Shown here: positions 11,952 to 22,131 of the stretch, piece after piece
Numbering within the stretch: position 1 is the stretch's first letter
Layout of the letters: each line of letters opens with the position of its first letter
Source: Prorocentrum cordatum
Lineage: Eukaryota > Sar > Dinophyceae > Prorocentrales > Prorocentraceae
Assembly: GCA_963575745.1 (NCBI GenBank)
Contig: CAUYUJ010011270.1
Location: 1 to 64,000 of the forward strand
Direction of reading: 5' to 3'
DNA length: 64,000 bases
Made by a program: the position numbers and the translations under genes
Notes under the pieces: generated by a model
What the model saw: the letters and a program-made list of their open reading frames with translations, nothing else
The model's database searches: none
Told to the model about the DNA's origin: nothing

Positions 11952-12581
11952 ATCGTCGTCGTAGTTGGAAGGGGCCCAAGGAGGTGTGTACCTGGCTGAG
12001 CTGCCACCCTTTCGGTTTCGTCCATCTATGAACTGGCTTCGGGCGATTGCTCAAGCTGTCGCGTAGCCACTGCGAAAGAAAACCCTTGCCACGAGCGCGT
12101 GCCACGCGTTGTTCCCCACTGACCCGCCAGCGTCGCAAGGCTCGCTGCAACCGCTCGAAGCGCCGGAACATGCATCCAAGTGGGTTGCGAAAAGATAACA
12201 CTGAGGTAGTATGCAAGCTCGGCCAGGCGCATTGCTGGCATCACTTGCGCCAAACGCGCAAGCCGTCCTTTCCCAGCAATGAGATCTCGTAGCGGTTGCC
12301 ACGCTGAATGATGCTTGGCTTCGGGAATCGACCCGTGCTTGCGCGCCGCGCGGGCAAGGTCCTCAACTCGGCGCTGTAGCGTCAGTAGAACACGAGAGTA
12401 TGTAGTGCCAGCAGGCTTGTGCTGCGATAAACTTCAGCCAGCGATGCTGCGATGGTATTCGCGCCCACTTCCGCGCCCAGCATGCTTGGAAGGATCGTCG
12501 CACGGGAAGAGCGGGAGCAGCTCCTTCCCTACCCCACGGCACACTGCTTGACACATGTTATCAAGGCGATCTTGTCTCGCA

Positions 12582-13541
12582 TCATCCGTCCCAGAGATGT
12601 GCATCGGCCTCCGTGAGTCCCATCCAAGAACAACCAGGATGCCCCAGCTCAACCGCATTCGCAAGAGGACCGTCGTCGCTTTCCAACAGTGGTAAGCATG
12701 CTGGCTTTGGCGCGCATAGGCTCGGGGCCTTGAGCCCGACGACCTGCGGGGCTCTGGGTCGGGGCCCGACGCCCACGGCCATCGGGTAGCGCGGGCGGGC
12801 AGGGCAATCCGCAACCCGGCGAGCGCGCGCCATCTCCGCCGCCAGGCTGCTGCTGGCAACCCAGTAATCTAGAAAAGTATGTTCACCCGTCTTTGCCACT
12901 CTGAGCGAGCTCTGTGAAGCAACGACCAGATGGCCGTCAATCTTCTCAACAAAATTGGACTCGCTCAGCTTAGTCGGGCTCATGTTCCAGTCCGCCGCGA
13001 CATGTACGGGGCGTGGTAGTAGCATAGCACCAAGCCTCTCCGGTCGAGAAGCATTGTCCCCTCGCAGAGCTAGGCCTTGCTCTAAGTAAAGAGAGCAGGC
13101 CACAAAACCGCCGCGAGGGCCTGCGTGGACAAAAACACCCACGCACCAGCTCGGCACAATCACATGTCGAATGCCTGCCATGGCGTCGAGGTAGGTCGTG
13201 CCAATGTGATGTCGCATGAAACAGCCTGCACCAGCCATCGGCTTACCAGTTGGGCCCAACACGCAATCAATAATGAATGCCTTCCGACCGTGGCGATGAC
13301 ACCACTCTTCGGCTTGCAGCTCAACACCCCCTGCGAGGCACACCTCCTGAGATGCCACGAGTAAAGGGCCACCAGCACCATCCTCCAGGTAGTCCTCGAG
13401 GCGTGCCCATCTATTGGCGTTGTAGGTGGAGCTGGTAAATTGTCTGCGAGACGCCGTCCTGGGAGCGCGCCGTGCAGCTCTCGGCGGCATGCGTTGCGCG
13501 GAGGCCATAGTAACTGAAACCTCCCACCCACCACGCGGCAT
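12582..13541 (-). CDS. AP-type endonuclease-like domain of the LINE
   Basis: A 319-residue frame with an exonuclease/endonuclease/phosphatase-like pattern: VASQEV near residue 65 (position of the catalytic Glu), VHVAADWNMSP near 186 (the D-x-N core), and HTFLDYWVAS near 222 (equivalent to the S/T-x-x-D-Y motif). In LINEs this domain nicks the target DNA to prime reverse transcription. The frame starts inside Arg/Ala-rich sequence and no special start is evident. Downstream, from about 12,580 to 11,960, the reading line is broken among short frames. The family assignment rests on these three motifs and on position before RT. Confidence 0.55.
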   Translation of the reverse strand: MPRGGWEVSVTMASAQRMPPRAARRAPRTASRRQFTSSTYNANRWARLEDYLEDGAGGPLLVASQEVCLAGGVELQAEEWCHRHGRKAFIIDCVLGPTGKPMAGAGCFMRHHIGTTYLDAMAGIRHVIVPSWCVGVFVHAGPRGGFVACSLYLEQGLALRGDNASRPERLGAMLLPRPVHVAADWNMSPTKLSESNFVEKIDGHLVVASQSSLRVAKTGEHTFLDYWVASSSLAAEMARARRVADCPARPRYPMAVGVGPRPRAPQVVGLKAPSLCAPKPACLPLLESDDGPLANAVELGHPGCSWMGLTEADAHLWDG

Positions 13542-13569
13542 CCAATATCTGTGGTAAGTGAATGCCCAA

Positions 13570-14432
13570 TCAGCTTCCTATAGTATCCATCGCACCGCCT
13601 GAGAGCACCGTGCCCCATGGGTGTGGTTGAGCGTTCGGATCGTGAGCCGCTCCTGCGGGGAGCGAGGCGACGTCGCACGGCGTCGAAGGGGTTGGCGTTG
13701 GAGTAGTAGCCGCCGCTGTCGAGGCGCCCGCTGATGATGCAGCGCCCGCTCCGCTGCCCGCCGGTTCTCTCACGCTCGCCACCGAGCCCAAGAGCTCTTT
13801 GGCCTGCTGCTCCAAGGCGCCGAGCATGGCTTGCTGGTGGCCCGCCAGCAAAGCTCCTGGAACACCTTGGGCCACCGTGACCAACCGCTGAACTGCGCCG
13901 GATAGTAGGCGTGGGGGGGGGGGCCACCGTGCTGGATCCTGTTGACGCCATGGCCGCAGCTTGTGCCAGGTGACCCTCCTGCTGGATGGCGGTGAGCTCG
14001 GCTTTGGCCGTCTCCAGTAGTTTCCGCTCTGCGGTGAGCTTGGACTCCATGTCGGCGACGCTGGCAGTGCGCTCGTCCACCTCCTTGGACTTGTGGTTGG
14101 GGCGGTCGAGGCTACGTCGGAACATGTCGTCTGGCGTGCGGTGGGACTGCTCCTCTGCCTCGGCCGCCTGCAACTCCTTCTTGGCCTGGATGAGGAGCGT
14201 GGAGTCGTCGGCCAAGCCGAGCTTTCGTAGTGCATCGAACGCCCGACGAGCCCTGACCACCGCACCTCCTGCTGAGATGTCGGCGGCATCTTTGTCGTCA
14301 GACTGTCGCCCTTCCGCCCCTGTAGCTCGTGTGCGTGAGGGAAGCCTGGACGAGGAACGCTGCTTCGGGATGAAATTGGGATCGGAAGCGCCTCTCTTGT
14401 CACGCCCGCAACGGTAGCAATTAGACTGGCTT
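13570..14432 (-). CDS. LINE ORF1-like coiled-coil protein, frameshifted
   Basis: The minus-strand frame opens near 14,432 with SNCYRCGRDKRG, a small Cys pair, and runs through a Lys/Glu/Ala-rich heptad region (KELQAAEAEEQ, then MESKLTAERKLLETAKAELT) that should form a coiled coil. At the nine-base G-run at 13,914-13,923 the reading line moves to another frame, continuing as Ala/Ser-rich sequence to about 13,570. No in-frame ATG is visible at the start. Its position 5-prime of the endonuclease fits LINE ORF1, which usually binds RNA. The role is inferred from position and the coiled coil only. Confidence 0.45.
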
Positions 14433-14770
14433 GATTTAGGGCGGGGTTTTCGGACTCAACTGACTCAACCTGTTTTTGCATCATCGTCATCATCATCGCC
14501 ATCATCGTCGTCATGATATTCATCATCGTTCGCGTCATCGCCAACATCATCACCATCTCCTCATCATCGTCATCATCATAATATCCAGCATCATCTCCTC
14601 GTCATCGTCATCATCATGTAGTGATGATGATGATTAAATCAAGACCCGCATGACGATGATGCTGATGATGATGATGACGATGATTATGAAGCCGATGATT
14701 GCGATGATGATGGCGATGAAGATGATGACGCGGATGATGCTGATGAGGATGACGATAACCTTCTTTCGGA
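14425..14770. repeat. GAT/ATC microsatellite with flanking GACTGGCTTGATTTAGGG motif
   Basis: Positions 14,480-14,765 are dominated by ATC/GAT triplets. At its left edge lies GACTGGCTTGATTTAGGGCG (14,426-14,445) followed by CTCAACTGACTCAAC. The same two words occur beside another GAT microsatellite at 48,176-48,219, where the first is on the opposite strand. A diverged GACTGGTTGGGATTAGGG lies near 35,314 beside a GAT-rich run. Open frames inside (poly-Met, poly-His) are not genes. Confidence 0.8.
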
Positions 14771-14791
14771 CTGCGCGGGCCGTGCTGAGTA

Positions 14792-17700
14792 CTAATCGGA
14801 AAGCCCCACAGCCTCCGTGGAAGCGGGCCACCGCATTTCGTCAAGCACCTCCGTGAGGTCGGGCAGCGCCACGGGGACCCGCGCCAGGTGATCGGCCACG
14901 ACGTGGTTCACGGGGTTGAAGAACTCCTTCGGGCCAGGCGTGGCGTCGATCCTGCGCGCCCTGAACTCCCGAAAGACGTCGGAGCGGATCATGACGGCGA
15001 TCTGCAGCCTGCTGTCGTCTACGCGCTGTTGCAGCTCGTGGTGGGTCGCGAAACAGTCCTGGCAGTCCACGGAGGCGTGGTGGTGCACGTTGTGCTCGAG
15101 GGAGGACAGGGTGCCCATGTAGAAGGGCCCAGGCTTTTGCTCGAGGGTGACGACCCTTCCGCAGGAGGCTGTGCTCGAGGGTGACGCCCCATCATGTGCT
15201 CCCAGGACCCCTGGGATCCTCACTTGCACGGAGCGCGTCCCCAAAATCGTCACGGCCGAGTGCAACAGGGAGCATCCGCCATCTGTGTGCCAACCATCGT
15301 CCAGTGCGCCTGGTTGCATGAGCTGGATCGATGCGTACGCGAACGCGTTGTCGGCGAAGTGCTCTGTCATGATGGGCTTTCCGTTCTGCTCGACGATGGC
15401 AGGTGGCATGCCGTCGGCTTTGACAGCCTCGCGCATTTTGTCTCCCAGCTGTTGCAGCCACGGGCGCATCTTCTTCCGCAGCGCTCGCGCGAAGGCGGCC
15501 ATGTGGGGCGAGGGGGTGATCTGCAAATTCCCGTCCTTGTTGAGGCTGCGGCACTTCGGGGGGCTTTCGTCGTCCACGATGCCTGCGACCTCTGTTTTCA
15601 AGCCCTTTGCCGCCTCGTCGCCTCGGACGCATTTGGAGACGGTTGTTCCCGTGTCCAGGCGCTCCTCGGCCAAGTTCTGCCAGCACGGGTCTCTCTGCAA
15701 GAAGCGGAGCAAGTCTTGGTCCAGCTCCGCCCCCGCCATCGTGCCCGTGCCGTTTTTCCCCTGCACCATGGAGATGCGCACGTCGAGCTGGGCGCCAGCC
15801 GGCTGCAGGAAGCGACGAGCCCTTAGACGACTGATTGTCGCTCTGGCGCCAGGGTGCCAAAGCAGGCAGCTCTCGGCGGCCTTCAACAAGTCTGGGGGGC
15901 AGTCTGCAAGTTCGTCAACGGGCCAGCGTCCTCGGCCGTCGAGTGCCTTCGCCGTTTCAGCCTTTAGCCAATCCTCGCCCGACCGCTTGAACCACTTCTC
16001 AAAGAAAGGCAGGTTGTCCAGCCACGGGGCGGGTTCCTGGTCCTCGTACTTGTGGAAGTCTCCCGACCTGGCTCCTTGCCTGGGATCCCCAAGACCTCCC
16101 TGCAGAAAACCACGAAGTCTTTCGGGTGCCCCCCTGGAGGATGCCCGAGCGCGCCGCAAGGCTCTGGTGGTTGGAACAACACCTTGCGCGTGTACAACTC
16201 CGCCATCAGGCACCCGATGGACCACATGTCCAGGTCCTCTGAGTAGCGCTGGTTCCCCAAGAAAACGTACACCGCTCTGTAAGTGGGCGCGCATACTCCG
16301 AGGTCATCGCAGGTCGGGCTGTAGCGCAGTTTCCTCTTCAACCTGCCGTGGGGATCCGCCATCTCCACACAGCCGAGGTCGGCGAGCACCACCTGCGGAG
16401 AGGGGCGGATGGAGGAGAGGGGAGCTCTAACATGCTATGTTAGAACTCCCTGGGAGCTCTAACATGGCACGTGATACCATGTTAGAGCTCCCAGGGAGCT
16501 CCTTGGAGCTCTAACATGGCATGTGAGAGCTCCCTGGGAGCTCTAACATAGCATGTTAGAGCTCCCTGGGAGCTCTAACATGGTATCACGTGCCATGTTA
16601 GAGCTCCATGTGAGCCCTGACCACTCGGGATCTTAGTCGAAGGAACGACGATGATGACGAGGATGGCGACGACGACGACGAGGATGACGAGGACGACGAT
16701 GATGACGAGGACGACGAGGACGACGACGACGAGGACGAGGAAGACGACGACGAGGACGACGAGGATGACGAGGATGACGAGGACGACGAGGACGACGACG
16801 ACGACGAGGACGAGGAGGACGACGACGAGGACGACGAGGACGACGAGGGCGGCGAGGACGACGAGGACGACGAGGACGAGGAGGACGAGGAGGAGGAGGA
16901 CGACGACGACGACGGCGACGACGACGGCGACGACGACGACGAGCGCCTTGAAGGAACTCGGGGTCTGCCAGTCGAACTGCAGCTTGCTCTTTGGGCACGG
17001 CGCGACGGGATCCCATTCGCCAAGCTCACGTGATACAAGTGCCTGCTTCTCGAAGCAGCCGCGCGTCTGCGGCGATCCTCGCATCAGGATGTTCGCGGGC
17101 TTGATGTCGCAGTGAATGAGGCCCCTGTCGTGCATGTGCTGGGGCCCTTCGAGAACGCCGTTCAGGACGTTGCGCATCCTGTCTGCGTGAAGGAGGACTT
17201 CTTGAGGAATTGGCGGACATCGATCTCGAACAACTCGTACACGAGGCCGATGTGCTCCGTCTATTTCCAATCTATCCTTGGTACTGACTGTTGCAGTTCT
17301 CGGTGTGCTTTCTTCGGGGCCGTTGCAGTTCCTGGGCGCAACCTCCTGAGAAGGCCCACGTCGAGTAAGCGAACGAGACGCGGGTGCGTGCCCACAGCAC
17401 CGTGGCGAATGACCTCATCCAGAGCCCCTCCGATGGCATCCGCATTGAACCCCTTCTGCGCATCGCTGGGGTCGCCCCGCAGCATCTTGATCGCAAGGCC
17501 AGTCTTGTCGCCCCGTCGCGTGCCCAAGTAGACCTTGCCGAAAGAGCCCTGACCGAGCTCCCCTCCTTCCCACTGCACGTCGTTCTCGAGCGGCAGGTCC
17601 TCGCACTTGCCCTTCTGTTTGTTTTCGTACGCGTGCCCGACCGCGTCGAGCTTCAGTGCAAGTAGATTCACACGACCCTCGTCGTGGGACACCGCTCTCG

Positions 17701-18187
17701 GACCAGCAGACCCGCGACGGGCAGCTGCCGGTGGCGTAGGCTCCGATACCCCGTCCGCGGCGGGAACGAGCACCTTCCCCAGCGCGTCCTCTAGGGTTTC
17801 TCCTGCGACACCGTGGCCCTCGGCGACAGCTGGCTCATCTTCTGCAGCGTTAGATGTTCCAGCCCATTTCGCGCACCCTGGCACCCCCGCAGGCTTGCTC
17901 ACATAGTCTTTCCAGTTGGCGCCCAGCGCAATGTTGAGGAGCCGCGTGCAGGTGTCATGCGAAACTGGCTTTGGCCACGCCAACACACATTTGTTCTTCG
18001 TTACCTTCTCCAGCGTCACTTTTGCGGTCGGGGCCCCTTTTGCCACCCTGGCCATGCTATTGCTGCAGGTCTCCCTCAGCTTCTTGTTGATCTTGTCGTT
18101 GTTCGACCCGTCACCCTGCAGGTAACAGCCCCACTTATAGAAGAGAACCTTGTTCCTGTCGCGACCGCTGCCGCCCGAGGCAGCCAT
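14792..18187 (-). CDS. protein kinase fused to 2OG-Fe(II) oxygenase-like domain
   Basis: Start chosen at the ATG at 18,187 (MAASGGSGRDRNKV). About 290 residues of unrecognised N-terminal sequence come first. The kinase follows: GQGSFGKVYLG and AIKML (N-lobe), VYELFEIDVRQF (hinge, near 17,240), HMHDRGLIHCDIKPANIL (catalytic loop, Asp kept, Arg replaced by Cys), VVLADLGCVE (DLG instead of DFG), and YSEDLDMWSIGCLMAELYT (CDK/DYRK-like), ending with CLLWHPGARATISRL. After it, without a stop, is an oxygenase-like domain: DGWHTDGGCSLLHSAVTILG (H-x-D iron ligands) and LSSLEHNVHHH (candidate distal His). An intron lies at 16,393-17,042. Small frame changes occur near 17,180 and 16,080, and a short intron is likely near 17,260-17,330. 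Kinase would phosphorylate Ser/Thr; the oxygenase substrate is unknown. Confidence 0.6.
16425..16612. repeat. GAGCTC hairpin satellite inside the kinase intron
   Basis: Six or so copies of the palindrome TTAGAGCTCCC-TGGGAGCTCTAA occur here, with ACATGG/CACGTG-type spacers. Identical units make up the main array at 24-28.7 kb. The sequence around 16,455-16,480 recurs in reverse near 16,580-16,605, so the whole block is a larger inverted repeat. Confidence 0.85.
16640..16945. repeat. GAC/GAG microsatellite
   Basis: A long run of GACGACGAG-type triplets lies within the kinase intron. It produces poly-Ser/Val/Thr frames that fuse artificially to the kinase exon in naive translation. Confidence 0.9.
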
Positions 18188-18729
18188 CGCCGCGGAGGCC
18201 CGCTGACGGCAGTGTCGTCCCTGCGGGCCCCTCCTCCGTCCTCCTCCCCCCCCTGCGGCCGCTCCTCGGAGCGTTGCTTCCCGTGTCTTCCCTACCCTGC
18301 TGCATCCCCATCCTGGCCCGCCCCTACAGAGCGCCGTAAGGATGCAAGGGCCTTGGCGGCATGGTATATGTTGTTTATCCAGCTCCCCAGCTTCGGAACG
18401 GAAGCCGTAGGATGCAACGAGGGTACCCTTTCGAAAGGTAAGCATCCTGACTCTGCGCCTTGCCTGCGCCGTGGGCCAAGTGCGACGGATGGCGACGAAG
18501 GGGTGACGGAGGACTATGTTCCTATCCGTACGCAAGGTGCCGTGTGCTGCACAGGCCAGAATGTGGCGCGCGTCCCATTGCGAGAACGGAGGCGACGCCG
18601 CCAGCGCGCGACTGTTGCAGTCCAAAATCAAACAAGTGGCAGCTCCACGGGAACAGGAGCGGGCGGGCTGGCTCCTGCGTCGGAGCTGTCGAATTCTGTT
18701 GCAGCCTGTGCTCAAGCCTGTGCTCTGTT
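18188..18729. other. spacer between two minus-strand genes
   Basis: About 540 bases between the start of the kinase gene and the stop of the next gene upstream. It is Arg/Ala-coding in the kinase frame but has no domain. CTGTTGCAG occurs at 18,612-18,620, with related copies near 18,700-18,740. No promoter element can be identified with confidence. Confidence 0.4.
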
Positions 18730-20380
18730 TCAGCCTGTCTTCGGCTTCTTCTTCTTCGAGGCCGAGGAGTCGTCTGAGGGCGAGGAGTCTGAGGTCGAGG
18801 ACGCGTCGGCGTCGCGCTTCTTACCCTTCCTACCCTTCTTCTTTTTATCATTAGTGTCCTTATTCTTATTATCCTTCTTGTCCTTTTTCTTGTCCTCCTT
18901 CTTGCCCTCCTTCTTGTTGTCGTCCTCCTTCCCATCCTTCGGGTCCTCCTTCGGGCCCTCCTTTGTCAGGCGCAACTGCGCGGAGCGTGCAAGCAGATCC
19001 TCGCTCACGAACACCATAGTGCTGCCCCCGAGCATGGCCTCGACGGCACGCTCCACGAGAAACGGCTCGAGCACTTTCGCGTGGTGGTCGTCGAAAGTCA
19101 AGGCCAACACACTGCGCCCGCTCTCGATGCAGCCGTGCATGCCTGCGCCGCCCGCAGGCGTGCCGAAGTGCACCCACCTGGGCTTCCCCGCCTCGTGGCA
19201 GAGCTCCTTGAGGAGCTCGATGTCGTTGTCGTGCGGGAACCACGGCACCTCCGTTCCCGTGAGCTGGCGGTAGAGTTTCCGCTTCTTCACGGCCGCAGTC
19301 ACGAAGGCCTTCTCGGGGCGGACGGCTGTTGCAGCTTCGTCGCGCGCCTCGGCGCCGCAATCAGCGGCCTCGTCCTCCTGGAGAGGGTGGCAATACCCCA
19401 GCTTCTCTCGATCCTCGGCCGCCACCTCGGCGACGCACTGGCCGACCATGCTGGCCAAGCTGGTCTCCCGAACCTTTTTGGGCACGAGGGCGTGGCTCTT
19501 CTGCGGCAGGACAGGCACGTTCCTCATCACTTCGTTGAAGAGGGGGCTGTCCGCGTCCACGAACTGCCTGATCTTGGCCATTTGCTTCGGCTTCCTCCCC
19601 TTGTAGCAGAGCAACATGACCTCGTGCGAGCGCGAGTTCGCCAGGCCTCGCTGCCTCTGGAAGTGGCCGTACTGCTGCATCTGCTTCGTGTTGTAGGCGA
19701 GGTGGCATGTGACCGTGCGGAACTTGTTTGCGGCGAGGGTCTTCTGGATCTTCGGGGGGTTCGACTGCGCGCGGCCCGTCAGCACCCACAGCGCGTCCCG
19801 TCCACCGACCATCAGCGGTTCCAGGGACTTCAGGTAGCGTGTGAAATCCAACTCGTCCAGCGCGGGCTCACGGTGCGTGAGGCCTTGCCCCTCGAAGACG
19901 CAACGCAACTTCGCATTCTTGACATCGTAGAAGCCCATCAATGATGCATTATCTGTGAGGTTCTGGTATAGGCGTGTCTTAGTAACCGGAGCGTTGATAT
20001 CCATGGCGCTGCCCTCCGCCGCGATCATGACGACCCGCGTATCCAGCACGGTAGAGCACTGCTGCTCGCACAGCGCCTTGAAGTTATTCACGTCGCTCGG
20101 GGAGACGTCGATCTTCTTCTTGTCCTCGGAGGCCGCCTCCGCTGTTCCAGCGCCGCCCGCTGTTGCAGCACCGACCGTGTCGCTGTCTGCAGGCTTTTCC
20201 TCTGACGGTTCCTGGGGGTTTCCCACGAGGGAGTCGTGCGCGATCTGGAACTTCTCGAAGAACCTCTTGTTCACTCGCACGCTCCTGTGGAACTTGTCCA
20301 CGTTGTAGCGCTCGGCGCACGGCTGGGTGAGGTCGCCAGAGATCTCCTGCTTGTAGAATTCCTGGCCTATTTCGAGGAAG
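18730..20380 (-). CDS. unknown protein, faint methyltransferase-like C-terminus
   Basis: The longest intact segment of a disrupted gene, about 549 codons from a frame change near 20,380 to the stop at 18,730. I do not recognise a named family. The segment WVLTGRAQSNPPKIQKTL to LLCYKGRKPKQ reads as a folded domain. WVHFGTPAGGAGMHGC followed by GRSVLALTFDDHHAKVLE resembles the glycine-rich SAM loop and following strand of N6/N4 DNA methyltransferases, but no D/N-PPY motif is evident. The last 70 residues are a Lys/Asp/Glu-rich tail (KKEDKKKDKKD) ending in Ser/Lys, like a nuclear or nucleic-acid-binding tail. Two CTGTTNCAG nonamers read in frame as A-x-T-A. Confidence 0.45.
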
Positions 20381-22131
20381 TGTCATCGCCAGGCGCAGCG
20401 CCTCGGTCGGCAGTGACTGCACCCAGGTCGGGTCCTTGTCAGGCCCCTCAGTCTTCTCGAAGAACTTGAGCGGCGAGTCGAGGCATTGCCTCGCCATGAC
20501 CATGACTTTTCTCTCGGCGGCGTTCTCCTGTGTGTCTGTTGTTTCAGTGCTGTTGCAACCAGTGCTCCCTTTGAACAAGTCTGGGCACTGTTTCAGAAAG
20601 TTCGCCACGTACTTCTTCGCCCACAAGATCTCGCCCACTACCTGGCCGATGGTGGAGGCGCTGTACGGGTCCTTCACGCTCTTCCGCCACATCCGCGTGT
20701 ACAGGCTTTCCAAGACGTACCCCAGCGAGGTAGCGTCCGTCTTCGCGATGATCGTCCCAAGCTGTGTGGGCCTGTCCAGCAGATTGTCTCGCCCCCAACG
20801 GTTCACGGCGGCATCCAAAAGCAGCAATGCCCCCGGGCACTTTTCGAGAGCGAGCCAGTTGATCATGTGCGTCTTGACGGTCCTCAGGGTAGGGCAGTGC
20901 ATAAGTCACCACTTTATGTTTTTTCTCCAACCACGCCTGCACCTTCTCTGCCGAGGGGTTCCCGCCACCTGGCCCGCCGCTCTTCAAGATTTCCGCCGCA
21001 CGTGCCACGATGCGCATGAGGTTCTGGTTCTCGACCCCGAGGACATCGCGCAGGCGCTCGTGGCGGGCTCTCTGGTTGACAGGCCACTTGAACTTGTTCT
21101 CCTCGACCTCCTCAGCCGCGCGCCCCGGGATCAGCACGAAATCGAAGGGCCAATCCAGAATCAAGTCCTCCACCGCTTCTACGGCCTGCCTGTTGCCTTC
21201 CTCTTTCGCCTAGTAGTAGGCCAGCCAGACAGCGTTGACCACGACGTCACTGCCCAAACGCTTGAACTTGCCGATCTCGGGCACAGCGGTCTGGTTCACG
21301 TTGGTGATCATGATGGGGACCTCGAACCCTTTCTCAACCTGCTTCGGGATGTTCCAACGCCTGCCACCCTTGACCTTGCTTAGCGTCTCCACGATGCGCC
21401 GCTGTGGGTTACCCTGGGCTGTGCACTCGACGTCGCCAGCGCCCTCAAGAGAGTCGTTCGCTGTTTCAGCCGCGTCGTCCGTCGGCACGTTCCGCATGAA
21501 CGTGTCCGCAGCCACGTTCTCCACCTTGCCCGCCGTGATATTCTCCTCCAGGAAACTGTTGTCGATGGGCGCCGTATACGCCAGGTTCAGATAGGCATTC
21601 CTGCGCTCGCCCTTCTCGTTGCACTCCTCGATGATCCTGGCGAGCTTCTCCTGCAAAGGAGTTCTCTCCTTGCTGTCCAGATTCGAGATCTTCTTCGACT
21701 GGCCCTCCTGCGACTTGTCTGGCTTCTCCCTCTTCGGCTTCTCGGCCCTCTCGGCGACGCGCTTCGGAACGGTCTTGAGAAGCCGTTTGAAGTCAATCTC
21801 GATGAGGGGGGGAAACCTTGTCGGCCCAGAAGTCCTTGAACGGCTGCGCCGCGAAGCCGCTCGTCGCGCTCAGGCGGGCTGGTTCAGCTGCGGGCTGGCC
21901 GTTCCGCCTCGCGCGCCTGTTGCAGGTCGGGCAGGAGCCGTGGTGGGAATGGAATTGGGCAATGGTGGAAGAACAGGGGCCGTTGTAGCCGATGGAACGT
22001 CCAGAGGGCGGATAGGAAGCAGAGCGAAAATAGCCGCAACCAATTCTAGACGAACTCACGGATGTCGGAAGTCGCCCATTCCCTCGAAGCAATGCGAAGA
22101 TTAATGCATTTTCAGCGAGCGAGGGCGCCAA
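20381..22131 (-). pseudogene. N-terminal part of the same gene, broken by shifts and a stop
   Basis: Upstream coding continues in pieces. From 22,131: a stretch with CPTCNRRARRNG, then GFAAQPFKDFWADK. A shift in the C-run near 21,813-21,820 leads to a Lys-rich segment (LLKTVPKRVAERAEKPKREK). An in-frame TAG sits at 21,210-21,212 after VWLAYY. Coding then resumes at once (AKEEGNRQAVEAVEDL), with shifts near 20,890 and 20,380. The continuity of protein-like sequence across each lesion shows a single original gene. Function unknown. The lesions may be decay or base-calling errors. Confidence 0.5.

Larger units (their letters stand above)
8449..14446 (-). mobile_element. LINE-type non-LTR retrotransposon, degenerate
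   Basis: Reading the minus strand from 14,446 downwards, the order is: a coiled-coil ORF1-like segment, an AP-type endonuclease-like domain, a reverse transcriptase, an RNase H domain and a C-terminal Cys motif. This is the order of RNase H-bearing LINEs. The coding line changes frame several times, some at homopolymers such as the G-run at 13,914-13,923. The RT catalytic motif also appears altered, so this copy is probably dead. Outer limits are approximate: the left limit is where the last frame closes, and the right limit is a CCCTAAATCAAGCCAG word before ORF1. No poly-A tail or target duplication was identified. Confidence 0.7.
16393..17042 (-). other. GC-AG intron containing satellite and microsatellite
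   Basis: On the minus strand the exon ends ...GAGAAGCAG and the next bases are GCACTTG, a GC donor. The acceptor is a pyrimidine run ending CCGCAG, followed by GTGGTGCTCGCC. Joining these exons gives ...CFEKQ-VVLADLGC in frame, which correctly links the kinase catalytic loop to the DLG segment. The 650-base intron holds hairpin repeats of the GAGCTC family (16,425-16,612) and a GAC/GAG microsatellite (16,640-16,945). Dinoflagellate introns are known to accept GC donors. Confidence 0.6.

Noticed and set aside
15147-16430. 427-codon plus-strand frame opposite the oxygenase-like domain
   Set aside because: Shadow of the minus-strand gene. Motif-bearing sequence and the splice logic are on the minus strand.
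17813-19273. 486-codon plus-strand frame
   Set aside because: Antisense to two minus-strand coding regions, with no domain of its own.
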